DNA of 64,000 bases from Strobilurus pachycystidiatus. Taxonomy: Eukaryota > Basidiomycota > Agaricomycetes > Agaricales > Physalacriaceae. The notes below the pieces were generated by a model. That model ran no database searches. It worked only from the letters and a program-made list of their open reading frames with translations, and was not told the DNA's origin. The stretch lies in NCBI GenBank assembly GCA_019915135.1, contig JAHLMK010000006.1:1426001-1490000 (forward strand), in the 5' to 3' direction. Position numbers and translations under genes: made by a program. Positions 1 to 11,010 of the stretch are shown piece by piece (the stretch's first letter is position 1; every line of letters begins with the position of its first letter).

Positions 1-385
1 ATGCCAATCGATCATGATCCACGATCAAGGACCACCCCGAAAGCAGGGTGTATTACCACTTTAAGAAAGCACTCCCCTGTAGTGTCTGCGCTCGAAAGGA
101 CGTTCTTAACGGTCTCCATCCAACCTATTTACAAGAAAGCAAGTGTTCATAGGACCTTGCATCATAAAGATACCTAAGGATCAAAGTCCTTATCGAACCT
201 CAATCTCCTGGGCCCAAGGATTATACCATACCGCCAAGGTGGCGTATATGGTTAAAGGACCAAGCGGCCTGTCCGCAGTTGTTTCGACCAGGGATAGCCA
301 ATATGAATCTAGCATTTGTATGACTCGAATGCCCAATGTATCCAATCCTAGAATAGATGCTTACTCAGTAGGAGACCACCAGTAG

Positions 386-393
386 TATAAAAG
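386..393 (+). promoter_or_regulatory. TATA box of the E1 LTR
   Basis: TATAAAAG at the position expected from the E2 LTR, where TATAAAAA also lies 817 nt before the LTR end. Predicted RNA start about 30 nt downstream. Confidence 0.5.
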
Positions 394-784
394 AGCCCAA
401 AGGACCCATAATTTGGTAGCTTAGAGCCCCCTCCAGTAGTCGCTAGTCAGACGCAGCCATTGTAGTGAATCTATCTCGAGTTTTGACTCATTTCTGAAAA
501 GTACCTAAAGACCCCAAAGACCTTTCCAAGATTTAGAGACATCAGGTGTTGCCAAACTCCTTGAAAGACTCAAAAGAACCTTATTCCGACGTACCAAGTC
601 AAGTATCAACGAATCTACTTGGTGTTAGAACCTTGTATTCGCAAGAAGGCCGGTTTGTAAGTGGTTCTGCCCTGAACTCACGCTCCTTCGTGAAGTACTT
701 CCCTTTGAGGAATAAGTTGAGTTTGAACGAGTGTTGTCAACGTCTGAGACACCTTTCGGAACCTTTGGTCCCGGTGCAAGACAC

Positions 785-1257
785 TAGACATGATCACGAG
801 TGTCTATTCGGATATATCCGACATCCGAACGACGAATATGTGCACCCCAAACCCAGATATTCGTATTCGGATGGACATCCGACATTCTATCCGAGTTAAA
901 TGACCAATATCCGAATATCTGCGGATATTCATTCAAATATATCCGAATATATTTGAATATCCATGAATATTGGATTATAATTGCATCAATCACAGTCTAA
1001 AACTATACATACTGTGAAGTTATGATAGTAAACTGGGTGTGAATGTCAATTAGAGTCACATAGCTAATACAGAACACTCTCATATTATAGTCACAACTAT
1101 CATGGTTCGGATGTTTGCTCAGGAAGTGAACATCCGACATCCGAGAGGTATCCGACATCCGAAGGATATCCGACATCCGACATCCGAATAACTTCGGATG
1201 TCGGATACGAATATAATTGAAATATCCGAAAATATCCGACATTCGTGCTCATGTCTA
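785..1257. mobile_element. hAT-like MITE, family A, copy 1 (473 bp)
   Basis: Terminal inverted repeats TAGACATGATCACGAGTGTC and, at the other end on the opposite strand, TAGACATGAGCACGAATGTC. Flanked by a perfect 8-bp duplication CAAGACAC (777-784 and 1258-1265). The interior is rich in CATCCGA and TATCCGAATAT motifs in both orientations and has no credible coding region. It sits in the E1 LTR. A second copy of the same length is at 8432-8904. Confidence 0.92.
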
Positions 1258-1689
1258 CAAGACACTAGAAGTTTGGTTTAAGTGCAAGAAGGAGTCCTTA
1301 TCATTAGCAGTCCAGTGGCATAAAACCTGCGGTAGCGGCCTGACAATTCCAAGACAAAGTCCTTGTACACCAGAGCACTTGATAGGTAGAAGCTACATTG
1401 CCTCGCGCTGTTTAAGGTCTTCATACGTCAAGAGGTTTGGCCTACAACTTCGAGGTTTTCTTGTGTCATTTCGATCAGAATCCCTACACCCCCAAAAACA
1501 ATTCGTAGTTTAACTACAGCATTCGGAATACATCTCTATTTTTCCATTACCCAAAAGCACCTCGTTCTCTCGAACCTTTGTGCACCCCAGCTCCTTTATG
1601 AGGAGTACTAGTTGTGATAAGGATTGATAGTGTGGTTAGACGATAACTTTTTTTTCAGAGGTCTATTCCGAACTTGCACATCATATTTT

Positions 1690-1708
1690 AGAGCCCACCG
1701 TGAGGGGG
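1690..1708 (+). other. Primer-binding-site-like stretch of E1
   Basis: AGAGCCCACCGTGAGGGGG shortly after the LTR end matches the E2 stretch at 19642 apart from a few transitions. Its conservation between diverged copies suggests a primer site. I could not assign the priming RNA. Confidence 0.45.
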
Positions 1709-2260
1709 TGTAAATTTTGATTTTGAAAGAGACTTCTAAGTTGATCTTGAGATCAGAATCTCCATAAACAAAAGACACTGGTTGCAAGGAACTCTGGTCG
1801 TTACACCAACAGCCAGAACCGCGCAGATCCACAACCACCAAAAAGAGACCCAGTTATTGCCGGATCTTCAAATCCAGCAACCTCTGGTATCACTAGTTGC
1901 CTAAGAAGCAATCGCCCAATTGCCGGCTCACTTTATAACGGTTTACCTAGTGAAGTAGCTCAAGCACAGCGACGCTTTGCAGACCCGACTACTCCCAAGA
2001 ACTAAAAGAAGAAACGTACGCAAGTACCACCTTCAACACCTACTGCCTCTAGGATCAGATCTTCTTCAGATCCTGAATTACCTTCGAGAACTCCAACCAG
2101 TATCCGAAGACATTTGGACTCTAGAACTTCACCTAGTCCCGCATTTGTGACACCTTTCGGAAGTCCTTTGACTGACCTTGAAGACTCTGAAAGTCCAGAA
2201 CCTATTACCCCCTTCATTGACTTTAACACGTCTACCTAAAACACGATACCAGTTCCAGTA

Positions 2261-3706
2261 ATGGCAGTACGAGCAATTGTACCTTCCGAGGAGCTTAGTG
2301 CTGAAGCTAAGAAAGAGATCCAAGGCAAGAAGATTCCGATACCATTCTTAAGGGATGCTCCCAAATTCAAGGGACACTCCGGCGATGATGTGAGGGAGTT
2401 CTTCACGATGTGCAACTGGATCTTTGATCAGACAGGAATTACCGAACAAGGTACTAAGTTGGAAGTAGCCGCGCTATACGCCGGCCACGAACAACGTATT
2501 AGGTGGCACAAAAACCTAGACTACTTGAAAGGTGTCTGGGCGGACTTCCAAGAATCAGTTCTCTCCTCATACTCAAAGGGAAAGAACGATGCTACGTACG
2601 TCCCGGCCGACCTAAAGGATGCCTTGGACCCGTACCTGGCTAGGCCAATAGCCAACAAGCAAAAGTGGGAAAGCTTTCAGCGCAAAGTGCTCCATATCAT
2701 GGGACATCTTATCACGTCGGGAGAACTTACCAATAAGGGTGCCATAGAAGATATCAAGTCCTCTATCACAGAGGGAGTTTGGCATAACGTCCTTGAGGAT
2801 CTCAGGCGCGATGCGAAAGCTAATGCAGCAGCCGAGACTACCCCCGCCTATGACTTCACGTTGTCAGAGGTCGAGGCAGCAATCTCCAACTACTTCTTGA
2901 CCGATAAATGAATGAGCAAGAGCGCAAAGGACAGTTCTTACAACAGGGAACTGGTCCCTGCCTCTACCACCCAAATCAAGACAGAGGAGTTGGATGAATA
3001 CCTTAACAGGGTAACTAGCCTTCAGGACATTATCCAGAAAGGAGAAAAGGAACGCAAAGAGGCTCACAAGGCTGATCAGAAGATGATGGCAGAACTTCTC
3101 CATACCTTACAGCGTGGAGGTCCGCAAGGACTCCGCACACAAGGTTTTGTACAAGAAGCCTCGCCGGTTTATCTATAAACACCTGCTCAAAGTGTCTCAG
3201 TCCCGACCAACTTACCAAACGGACTCTACAAAGCTCCTCCGAGCACGTTCCCAGGAAACAAGTTCGTAGTTAACGACGGAAGGTGCTACTTCTGTCGTGA
3301 ACTAGGGCATATTGTAGCAAATTGTCCTACAAAGGAAATGTGCGAAAGCAATGGTCATATCTACAAGCCTGGCGGTACCAACATATATCATGTAACGAAT
3401 GGAACTACTAGTCAACCTATTCAAAGAGTTAGTCCTAAGCAGCCTCTCAGTCCTTGGGAACAAGTTCAGAAGTTTCAACAAGAAAATGCACCTAAGGTAT
3501 CGGCGTTCCAATCTCAAGAAGATGAGTTTGCACCTGAGGTCTCGATGTATGTTCAAACCCCAACCCAAGAAGAGAATTTGTCCCCGACGCCTATCAGGGT
3601 TTTGGCAGGGCTCAATGAAGGAAGGAGTGCAGTTAGCACATACTCCTCCGGAGAGCCAGTTCACTGTAGAAACTTGTCAGACTCGTCAGAGCGCAAAAGC
3701 ACCTAG
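2261..3706 (+). pseudogene. gag of E1, interrupted by stops
   Basis: One frame carries a gag-like protein resembling the E2 gag (20075-21457): an N-terminal helical capsid-like part, a coiled stretch around 2990-3110, and a CCHC zinc knuckle CYFCRELGHIVANC near 3290-3330. In-frame stops at 2909 (TGA) and about 3175 (TAA) break it, and it ends at 3706. Just upstream, 2000-2260 reads as an open Ser/Pro-rich stretch in the same frame, apart from a TAA near 2236, as in E2. Retroelement nucleocapsid role is inferred from the family. Confidence 0.75.
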
Positions 3707-4417
3707 TGCACCTGTGGATTCAACTCCACAAAAGAAGGTAACCTCATGGCCTAAGAACCGGGTGTCCGTGGTCATTCCAAAAGCAGCGCCGCCTAAGATA
3801 TCATTGTCCACGCCGGAAGTCACTCAAGAAGTAGAACCTGTTGACCAGGAACTTCTTGACGAAGTCCTGGCGATGGAAGAACCCGACCCGGTGCCGCAAC
3901 CAAAAGCAGATTCAACTCTGCCAGAAAAGAACCAACCAAAGGTTCACTCTAAGGAACCTAAGGTCAAGAGTTTCCAACGCCGTAGCCTGGCAGAAGAACT
4001 CTTGCACAAGAATCCCAGTTGGCGTGAAGCCTGGAAATTCTTGTTACCCGAAGCGCTATTAGCTACCAACCCCCCTTGGCAGCAGAGTATTTTGAACTTC
4101 ATCAGGAAACGCAACACGCCTGTGGCTGTATTCAAGACGGAAGTAGTGGCCAAGACGGTACAAGATCACTTCTAGCCCGAGCTATATTCAGTCAACTTTC
4201 ATGAGCAAGGTGACTTACCTATTGGTGGGATTGTAGTCCACAATGCGGTAGAACAGTTTGTAAACCTTTCCGAAGGTCACTATACTGGTCCCTTTCAAAT
4301 GATAAGTGGCAACATGGCGCCGGAAAATGCAGATCTACAAACCTTTTAGCCCTTGATCAACAAGAATGGTAAAAAGGAGAGTTTAGTGGATGGTGGATCA
4401 CAGATCGCCTCTAGACG
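3690..4417 (+). pseudogene. Protease region of E1, truncated
   Basis: The frame after gag encodes a linker resembling the E2 protease ORF, with the shared pattern LLEEN/ELLHKNP..W+EAWK..LPE.LLATN. A TAG at 4173 is followed by a readable segment up to the retropepsin active-site motif LVDGGSQIAS near 4385-4415. Homology stops right after the active site, so the flap and C-terminal half are gone. The break marks the truncation of E1. Confidence 0.7.
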
Positions 4418-4929
4418 TCCAGGAAGACAAGGACGAAAATAATCGCCACTACCGCGCAAAATCCGCCAACTACGGAGCATATCGGGCTATGCTTCGCAGA
4501 AAATCGAGATAGATAGGAAGGTGGCTCATCGCCTGGAGCCAGTCTTCGCAAAGGGTAAGTATCCTACTGGACGTTAGCTCCAACGGAAAAAGCACGTGCG
4601 AACAGCCAACCCTCTTAACTGACGGCGTCGCGATAAAGGTCGTCGGACGCCGGCAAAATGTACTGGAGTCGCTATAGCGGGCCTCAAACTGGCTCTCTAG
4701 ATTATCCTCAGAGTTCGCGTATTGAGGCTGAGTCTGGTCATTAATCCAATGAACCGACGTCCTGCCAGTGCATGCTGAGGACCCCATACCCACCACCTGG
4801 GCAAGCTGAGTTTCAAAATGGGTGGAAGCTGTGACAAGGAATAACCAGAGGAGATGAGAATTTTGAGAAAGAACACTTACGCGTTGTTTGAGAAGTAGAC
4901 AAGGCATTTGCGCGCGCTTCAGTATCTCC

Positions 4930-5391
4930 TAGAGATGTCCACGAATATGTATTCGAGTATATTCTTATTCATGCACACAAATAATCCCCCCTTCAAGGGT
5001 CATAATTGTTATTCATGAATATACTCTTAATCTTATTTGTCAACTTAATCTTCACTGCAAATATTTTGCTTTTATTCATGAATATTCATGAATATACAAG
5101 TATGACCATCTCAATGTCACTCAAGATTACAATTAAAGTTATTGAATGACCTATAAATCATTCAAACAGCATCTACATTCACCATAAACTTGTCTTTGAT
5201 ACTGGAAATTCAGTATTGTCAGACACTCATGAATGAGTTGAGGATTATGTGAACTTGAAGGTTCATATTCTATATTCGTCAACTTATTCTTATTCACGAA
5301 TATAATATATTCATCATATTCATATTCATGAATAAGATTAGGAATATATTCATGAATATTCTCCTTTACTCCTTATTTGTGGTCATGTCTA
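4930..5391. mobile_element. hAT-like MITE, family B, copy 1 (462 bp)
   Basis: Ends TAGAGATGTCCACGAATATG and (opposite strand) TAGACATGACCACAAATAAG. Perfect 8-bp duplication GTATCTCC at 4922-4929 and 5392-5399. AT-rich interior with many TTCATGAATA palindromes and no coding capacity. Inserted in an exon of the coiled-coil gene. The second copy at 14321-14782 is nearly identical. Confidence 0.92.
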
Positions 5392-5447
5392 GTATCTCCT
5401 CTGGATTCCGTGAGCTTCGTGCTGAGGCTCTCATTCTGCGCTGCTAT

Positions 5448-6130
5448 GTGTTCGGCCCGTAGACGCAGCGCTTTGTGTTCGTCCGTCAAGATCGCCACTA
5501 CGCACGGTATCAGAGGAAAATTGTTCCGGGAAAGGAGACTCACGAGTCGTTTGAGCATCTGACAAGGCGCTTGCACACGCTTCACTCTCTGCTCGGGATG
5601 CCATGAGCTGGGTACTGAGACTCTCATTCTGCGCTGCTATTTGTTCGGCCCGGAGACGCAGCGCATTCTTCTCGTCCGTCAAGATCGCGACTACACACGA
5701 TATCAGAGGCAGGTAGGTAGAAACGGCACAAAATCGTTCCAGGAAAGGAGACTCACGAGTCGTTTGAGCATCTGACAAGGCGTTTGCACACGCTTCACTC
5801 TCTCCTCGGGATGCCATGAGCTGGGTACTGAGACTCTCATTCTGCGCTGCTATTTGTTCGGCCCGGAGACGCAGCGCATTCTTCTCGTCCGTCAAGATTG
5901 CGACTACACACGATATCAGAGGCAGGTAGGTAGAAACGGCACAAAATCGTTCCAGGAAAGGAGACTCACGAGCCGTTTGAGCATCTGACAAGGCGTTTGC
6001 ACACGCTTTACTCTCTCCTCGGGATGCCGTGAGTTGCGCGCTGAGACTTTCGTTCTGCGCGGCTACTTGTTCGGCCTGTAGACGAAACGCATTCTTCTCA
6101 TTCGTCAAAATGTCGACTACGCACAATGTC
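5448..6130 (-). repeat. Tandem exon-intron units of the coiled-coil gene
   Basis: The same exon segment (GTTCGGCC..GACGCAGCGC on the plus strand) recurs at about 5448, 5641, 5854 and 6067, a spacing of 193, 213 and 213 bp. Each unit holds one coiled-coil exon and one short GTGAGT..TAG intron, so whole exon-intron blocks were duplicated and the protein grew by roughly 45 residues per unit. Confidence 0.8.
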
Positions 6131-7664
6131 AGAGGAAGATCAATCTGAGAAAGGACGTGCACCCTTTTTCTCAGCTGCATCCAAAGCCCATTCCTGTTCC
6201 TCATTCCTTTGTCGGAATTCTGCAAGTTACTTGCTGAGATTGTTCTCTTCATTTATCCTTTCCTCAACACGTCGGTTGAGCGCACCCTTCCTTGAATCGA
6301 CCAGCTCCAGGTGCCGCTGTAGCTTCTCCGTGACTTGGTCAATCTGTGAACGGACGTGCTGAATTTGACTCGACGTAGTGTCAGCATGTGGATTCTCAGG
6401 ATACTGGCGCTGGGGATTAGTAGACTCCGCACATTGACCGGTGGAACCCAAAACTGTTCCTGCGGTCTCGAAACTGCCCGTCTCCTAAGTCAAGTGTGGA
6501 TTGGCGATTTACCGGACAAAGACTGGTAGGAACGTACATGGGAGGCATGCGAGATGTCAAATACCATTCCAAGAAATAAGGACTCTGTTGAGCTGTCGAG
6601 GCTCGAGGCCTTTGGTGAAATCAACGGAAGCTCGGACTGGAGCGTGCACTGCGTTGGGGGGTCGGGCGAGTACTGCACGCAAAACGGTCAGATATGGTCA
6701 TAGAATTCGAAACCACGTTTCGCTTGTCGTACCTCTGACAGACTAGAAAGGCTGGCAACCTTGGGGCAGGATTATCGTAAGGATCCAGATGAGGTTAGTC
6801 AACTCACTCACCGAACGAAGCGATTTTGTGAGCAGTGTCCTGGAATTGCGATTGAAGGACTGTAAGCCGCCCCCACACTTGTCCAAGAGTGTCCGGGAGC
6901 CAATTGGCGGAGTACCAACGTCTGATTCAGTGCCGTAGCTATATTGGTCTTGCGGGTCCTATCAAACGACGAATGCTGTGATTTCTGATGTCCAAGAATA
7001 AAGAAAGTCCTCACGGTGTGATGCGCCTCTCTAATCTGAATGAGATCTTGAGTGATCTGTGCCACAGCGGCTGCATTACCATACTCGGCCTCGCGTATGA
7101 AGTCATACTTTTCAGAGATGGTGGCGAGTAAGGACTGCAATGTGTCGGGTGGCGTACTTCAAAGCCGGCGCGAAACTCACCTGGTACATGCTTTGCTGTC
7201 GGCGCAATGCCATATCCAGTTGCCGCGACTTGGAGTATTGGCCGTCCTTATACTTGCGAAGCTTCCGTTTCTGTCTCGATCTATAGGTGAGGAATACTTC
7301 TTCCATCAGAATTCTTCTCTCGCGCTCTTGAGTGAGAGCTCTGTGGAACTCTTGGAGCCGCGTTTGTAAATCGTCTTTGAGTTCCGCGCCCATGCTGGCG
7401 AAACATGTAATGGAGTCATGCAGTTTGAATTCCGTCGAGTTTCTGAATGTCTTGAAGGATGTCACGACGGGTTTAGCAGATAGCAAAGAACGCACGTCAA
7501 AGTCTTCATGAAGAGTGGCAACGCGCCTACTGATGTCGCCATTCTCAGAGTCCAGATCCAAGAGCCTATCGTCTATCTTTTGAAGGTGCAGATCGTTATC
7601 CTCTGTGAAAAGTCAACGTCTGAGCAATGGACCGAACATAAATCATACCGCTACTATCGACCAT

Positions 7665-8268
7665 GTTCGTCAAAGAGAAGGCGCGTCTGAGGCGCGTCGG
7701 TCATTGCCGGACCTTCATTAAGCTTACTAAGTATGCGTACTGTACCCCAGAACGTCATATCCATTATACTAAGTATACATGTCCAAATACGGACCTTTCA
7801 CGCCGGAAGGAGTACACGCCCGTCCGGCAAAAATAGTTTCGAATTACCTACGGCGTGAAGTATTCTAGGAAAGAGGTGTTTGCTGATCGGGGGGTATGCT
7901 ATGTACTAACTGCCACGGTCGCATATTTGAATCGCCTAAGCGCATGATTTGTGAGGACTTTGTACAAAGGCCTACCCAGTGAAGCCAATCGAGCGACTCC
8001 GTGCGTCTGCTCGCCTTTGGCAATGCGCCCTTGTAAGACTGAGTCCGTCGAAGACGCCACCTTGAATTCGCGGGCACTATCAAGTACCAGCCGTGGGCAT
8101 GACGCTTATGTTGCGGCGTTTTCGTAGCGCTTGATAGCTGGGAGGCGTATTCAAGTAAGTCAGATCGTTATTCACAAAAAATTGAACGTAGGTGTGCCTA
8201 TGGTACGTTTGTGAGCACACTCCAAACAGCTAATACTTCGCTCTCTATAGATCTTCAAGGTGAATTCA
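7665..8268. other. Intergenic region
   Basis: No convincing gene. It lies between the 5' end of the coiled-coil gene and the 3' end of the next minus-strand gene. Short open frames here lack splice-consistent continuation. Confidence 0.4.
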
Positions 8269-9780
8269 AGGGTTGCTACGAAGGTGCCGGCCGTACCTTC
8301 TTGCTAGAGGGGCGGTCCCGATATTCGTCGTCCTCGTCCTCGTCCTCGCCTTCGTCACCGTCGTACCGGTCATCATCGTCGCCGTCGTCAAGGCCTGAGG
8401 ACTGGAAGGAATAAGGCTCCGCATGTTCCACTAGACATGATCACGAGTGTCTATTCGGATATATCCGACATCCGAATGACAAATATGTGCACCCCAAACC
8501 CAGATATTTGTATTCGGATGGACATCCGACATTCTATCCGAGTTAAATGACCAATATCCGAATATCTGCGGATATTCATTCAAATATATCCGAATATATT
8601 TGAATATCCATGAATATTGGATTATAATTGCATCAATCACAGTCTAAAACTATACATACTGTGAAGTTATGATAGTAAACTGGGTGTGAATGTCAATTAG
8701 AGTCACATAGCTAATACAGAACACTCTCATATTATAGTCACAACTATCATGGTTCGGATGTTTGCTCAGGAAGTGAACATCCGACATCCGAGAGGTATCC
8801 GACATCCGAAGGATATCTGACATCCGACATCCGAATAACTTCGGATGTCGGATACAAATATAATTGAAATATCCGAAAATATCCGACATTCGTGCTCATG
8901 TCTATGTTCCACATGTACGAGAGAAATTCCACACTTACCGCGCCCGGTCCATTAGCACTTGGACTGGCCACATTAGCGGGGGGTCCCTCCGAGACATTCT
9001 GCGACTGGAAGTGTTGAGGTGCGGGAGTAAAACTATGTAAACTGGATAAATACGCACCTGGAACTGCTTTTTACCGTCGTCAATGGTAAGCTTGGTCTCG
9101 AAGTAAGGTGAGTTTGCGGCATAGAACCGTCGCATAGAAGCGCACCGAGAGCAATTCCGAAAGCCCTGTGACTGGCACGGGAAGAGTGGGCTTTGACAAA
9201 GCGGGTGTTATGAAGTGGCCAGAAATGACGACTGCGCTATTTCTCAATGAGTAACCTGAATTTCAGTCGGTCATAAGGTGCGCACTTGTCGCCAGTCACG
9301 GTGAAGGATAAAGAAGTGCCCTTCACAAGCAGAAACTCGTGGGTGCTGTACTCGCTCTGTAGACGATCTATCAACATGGGGTGGAGGACGAGGCGGCCAA
9401 CCGCACCAAACCGGCCGCGAGCAGTCCCAAAAGAACCTTATGGAGGGTCTGGCCTGGACGTCCATAGGACAGCCATATCCCAGATCGCTGTCCAGAGGCT
9501 TTGATACCCTCCTCAGGAGAGAATGAGAACAGGGTAACTTTGATGTTTCTCTGGGCTATCCACGGAGCTTGCGTGCCCGGACGTACGGTGACCGCCCTAA
9601 AAATCGGTGCAACGATGTAGTGAGAAGCGTACAAGACAGGGCATGAGAAAGCATACCACACTCCAAACTCTTTCATCGTCAAAGTCATCGCTGAGTACTG
9701 AGTGGCTATCGTGGAAGTGACAAGATGAAAGAGTCGGGATCGTGACACTCGGATCATCATGATCATCGCCATCATCATGG
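8269..9780 (-). CDS. Unrecognised multi-exon gene with acidic C terminus; MITE in an intron
   Basis: Several minus-strand segments join at plausible introns. They are an exon with SFTVTGDKCAPYDRLKF (about 9250-9370), an exon with FYAANSPYFETKLTIDDG (about 9060-9150), a Ser/Pro stretch, and a very acidic stretch (DDGDDDDRYDGDEGEDEDEDDE, 8290-8400) ending near 8269. The intron 8402-8938 has GTAAGT and TTCCAG ends and contains MITE-A copy 2; without the MITE it would be 56 nt. The 5' end is uncertain. The phrase LSFTVTGD resembles LTFDVTGD in the gene at 11283-16498, a weak hint of kinship. Function unknown. Confidence 0.4.
8432..8904. mobile_element. hAT-like MITE, family A, copy 2 (473 bp)
   Basis: Same ends and length as copy 1, with perfect 8-bp duplication TGTTCCAC (8424-8431, 8905-8912). 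Located in an intron of the minus-strand gene. By eye it differs from copy 1 at only five positions, all CpG in copy 1 and TpG or CpA here. Confidence 0.93.
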
Positions 9781-10149
9781 ACCCGCCCTCCGTGCCGTGT
9801 ATGTAATGATTTCAGATTGATACATAAGTAAGGGCACATGGCACAACGCCGTCCAATACACCAGCTTAAAATTGACTCCATGGTCATGAAGTGTCGGTCG
9901 GGAGATCTTAGGTCTGTGGAGCCGGTGGCCTGAGTCACCAACGGAATCTACGGAAGTACTTGCTGCGTACGAAAGGATCCACAACATTTATCACTTGAAA
10001 ATTGTAGCATAGGTCAAGAGCAGAGCGCTCCGATTCGTATAGAGCCTGTATAGAGTGTCGCTGATCAACAAGCTACGAAATGAAGAATACACCCAGGGCC
10101 CTAGCATAGGTGACGCTAAGACTGACCTCCCCCAACGGTCAGTCGGGTG

Positions 10150-11010
10150 GAATGACGATGCATACAACCTGCAGTGCACTGTGATGGGTGCGGTAACACG
10201 CATCACAGCGCTGTAGGTCGCCGTCCGGGACGAAAGCGCCCTATACACACCATCCTTGCCAGAATATTTAGCAATATCAAGGCCCACATCGAGCGGTCCG
10301 TGCTCGAGAAGCTGGCGGTCGACGAGAGCGGTGGGAGTCCTACAAGGGGATGGAGATCAGTCGGGTCAAAGTAACAAGACATGCAAACAATCCTCCAATG
10401 GGTGCGTAGCGCCCTGTTGCCTGCAGTAGTCCTCAGCGCTGTAGGCCGTCGTCTGGTGCCGAGATTGTGTTGAGACTGCTCGCGGTCGGCGCCGTCGTGG
10501 GGGTCTGGGGCGTCGGCGCTTGAGGGGGCAATGGGACGTCCAACGTCGAGGATCGACGCGGTCGAGGTCGGTCGACGGCGGGATGCCGTAGTCGAGCGAG
10601 ATACAGGATAGAGGATGCGGCCGTACCCGGGAAGTCTGAAACGTGAACGTGGCCCTCGAGCTCGATGGCGCCTTGAAGGGGAGATGGGAGGCTGGAGTCG
10701 ACCTGAACGGCCTCCACGACGCAATTGGAGGCTTAGCATCGGTCGAGGGTGTTGCGCATGCGTACACTCGACGCCTATGGGGGGTTAGGGCGGCGTCACG
10801 AGTCGATACCGGCCGCGCACCTTGAGTAAGTGCGCAGCTATGAGCTCCCGGAAACAAGTGAAGGATGTGATGAGAAAGAGCCCGACGACATCCAGGACTA
10901 TCGGCAGTCGGCGCCGCGTCCTCACCGGGGAAGGTGCGTGCGTACGGCTCGTGCGTCTAGTCAAGGGTTGTCGGGTGTGCGAGGCGCAGAATTGTAGGGG
11001 CACACCTTCA
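10150..11010 (-). pseudogene. Relic of the N-terminal half of a TET/JBP-family gene
   Basis: On the minus strand this region resembles the plus-strand TET/JBP gene at 37.9-38.8 kb. Shared features are the upstream CTTGACYAGAC.CACGRGCCGTACG stretch, the segment AVQVD..L..LQ.A.ELE..V.V, the Pro-rich TP.TP linker, and DVGLDIA..SGKDGVYRALSSR against VDVDLADLRAKKGAYTAFSSK. The matches change frame several times. No HxD or C-terminal catalytic sequence follows, so this is a decayed N-terminal fragment. Confidence 0.55.

Larger units (their letters stand above)
1..1683 (+). repeat. 5' LTR of E1 (left end outside the window)
   Basis: The right edge is placed at the ending GCACATCA, also the end of the E2 LTR, and is followed by the same GAGCCCACCG leader. 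From the TATA box at 386 to the LTR end is 817 nt once the MITE and its duplication are subtracted. That equals the TATA-to-end distance in the E2 5' LTR. The MITE at 785-1257 lies in the transcribed R-U5 part. Confidence 0.65.
1..4417 (+). mobile_element. E1: truncated, decayed Ty3/Gypsy-type LTR element of the E2/E5 family
   Basis: Seen: most of a 5' LTR ending at 1683, a primer-site-like stretch, a gag region with a zinc knuckle, and the beginning of a retropepsin that stops near 4417. Gag and protease resemble those at 20075-22602. The whole 3' part (rest of protease, RT, integrase, accessory genes, 3' LTR) is missing, and the element abuts the 3' end of a host gene at 4470. The left LTR end lies outside the window. 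Stops in gag mark it as a dead copy. Confidence 0.8.
4470..7664 (-). pseudogene. Coiled-coil protein gene with tandemly duplicated exons, broken by a MITE
   Basis: Unrecognised fungal gene. The likely start is the ATG at 7664 (MVDSS, then a GTATGA..CACAG intron). Next come exons of charged helical sequence (RRVATLHEDF, RLQEFHRALTQERERR) and several copies of an exon with the pattern ILTDEKNALRLRAEQIAAQNESLS. Introns begin GTGAGT or GTAAGT and are 50-85 nt. The last exon ends with TAG at 4470. MITE-B (4930-5391) sits inside the last repeated exon, between GGAGAT and ACTGAAGC on the coding strand, and adds a stop a few codons in. Without it the exon would read on to a GTAAGT donor. Predicted product is heptad-rich; function unknown. 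Confidence 0.6.

Noticed and set aside
784..1242. Small frames inside MITE-A on both strands (also in copy 2)
   Set aside because: They consist of palindromic TATCCGA-type repeats and have no family or splice support; the element is a non-coding MITE.
10203..10857. Arg/Ser-rich open frames on the minus strand
   Set aside because: They are overlapping frames of the decayed TET/JBP N-terminal copy in GC-rich DNA, not separate genes.
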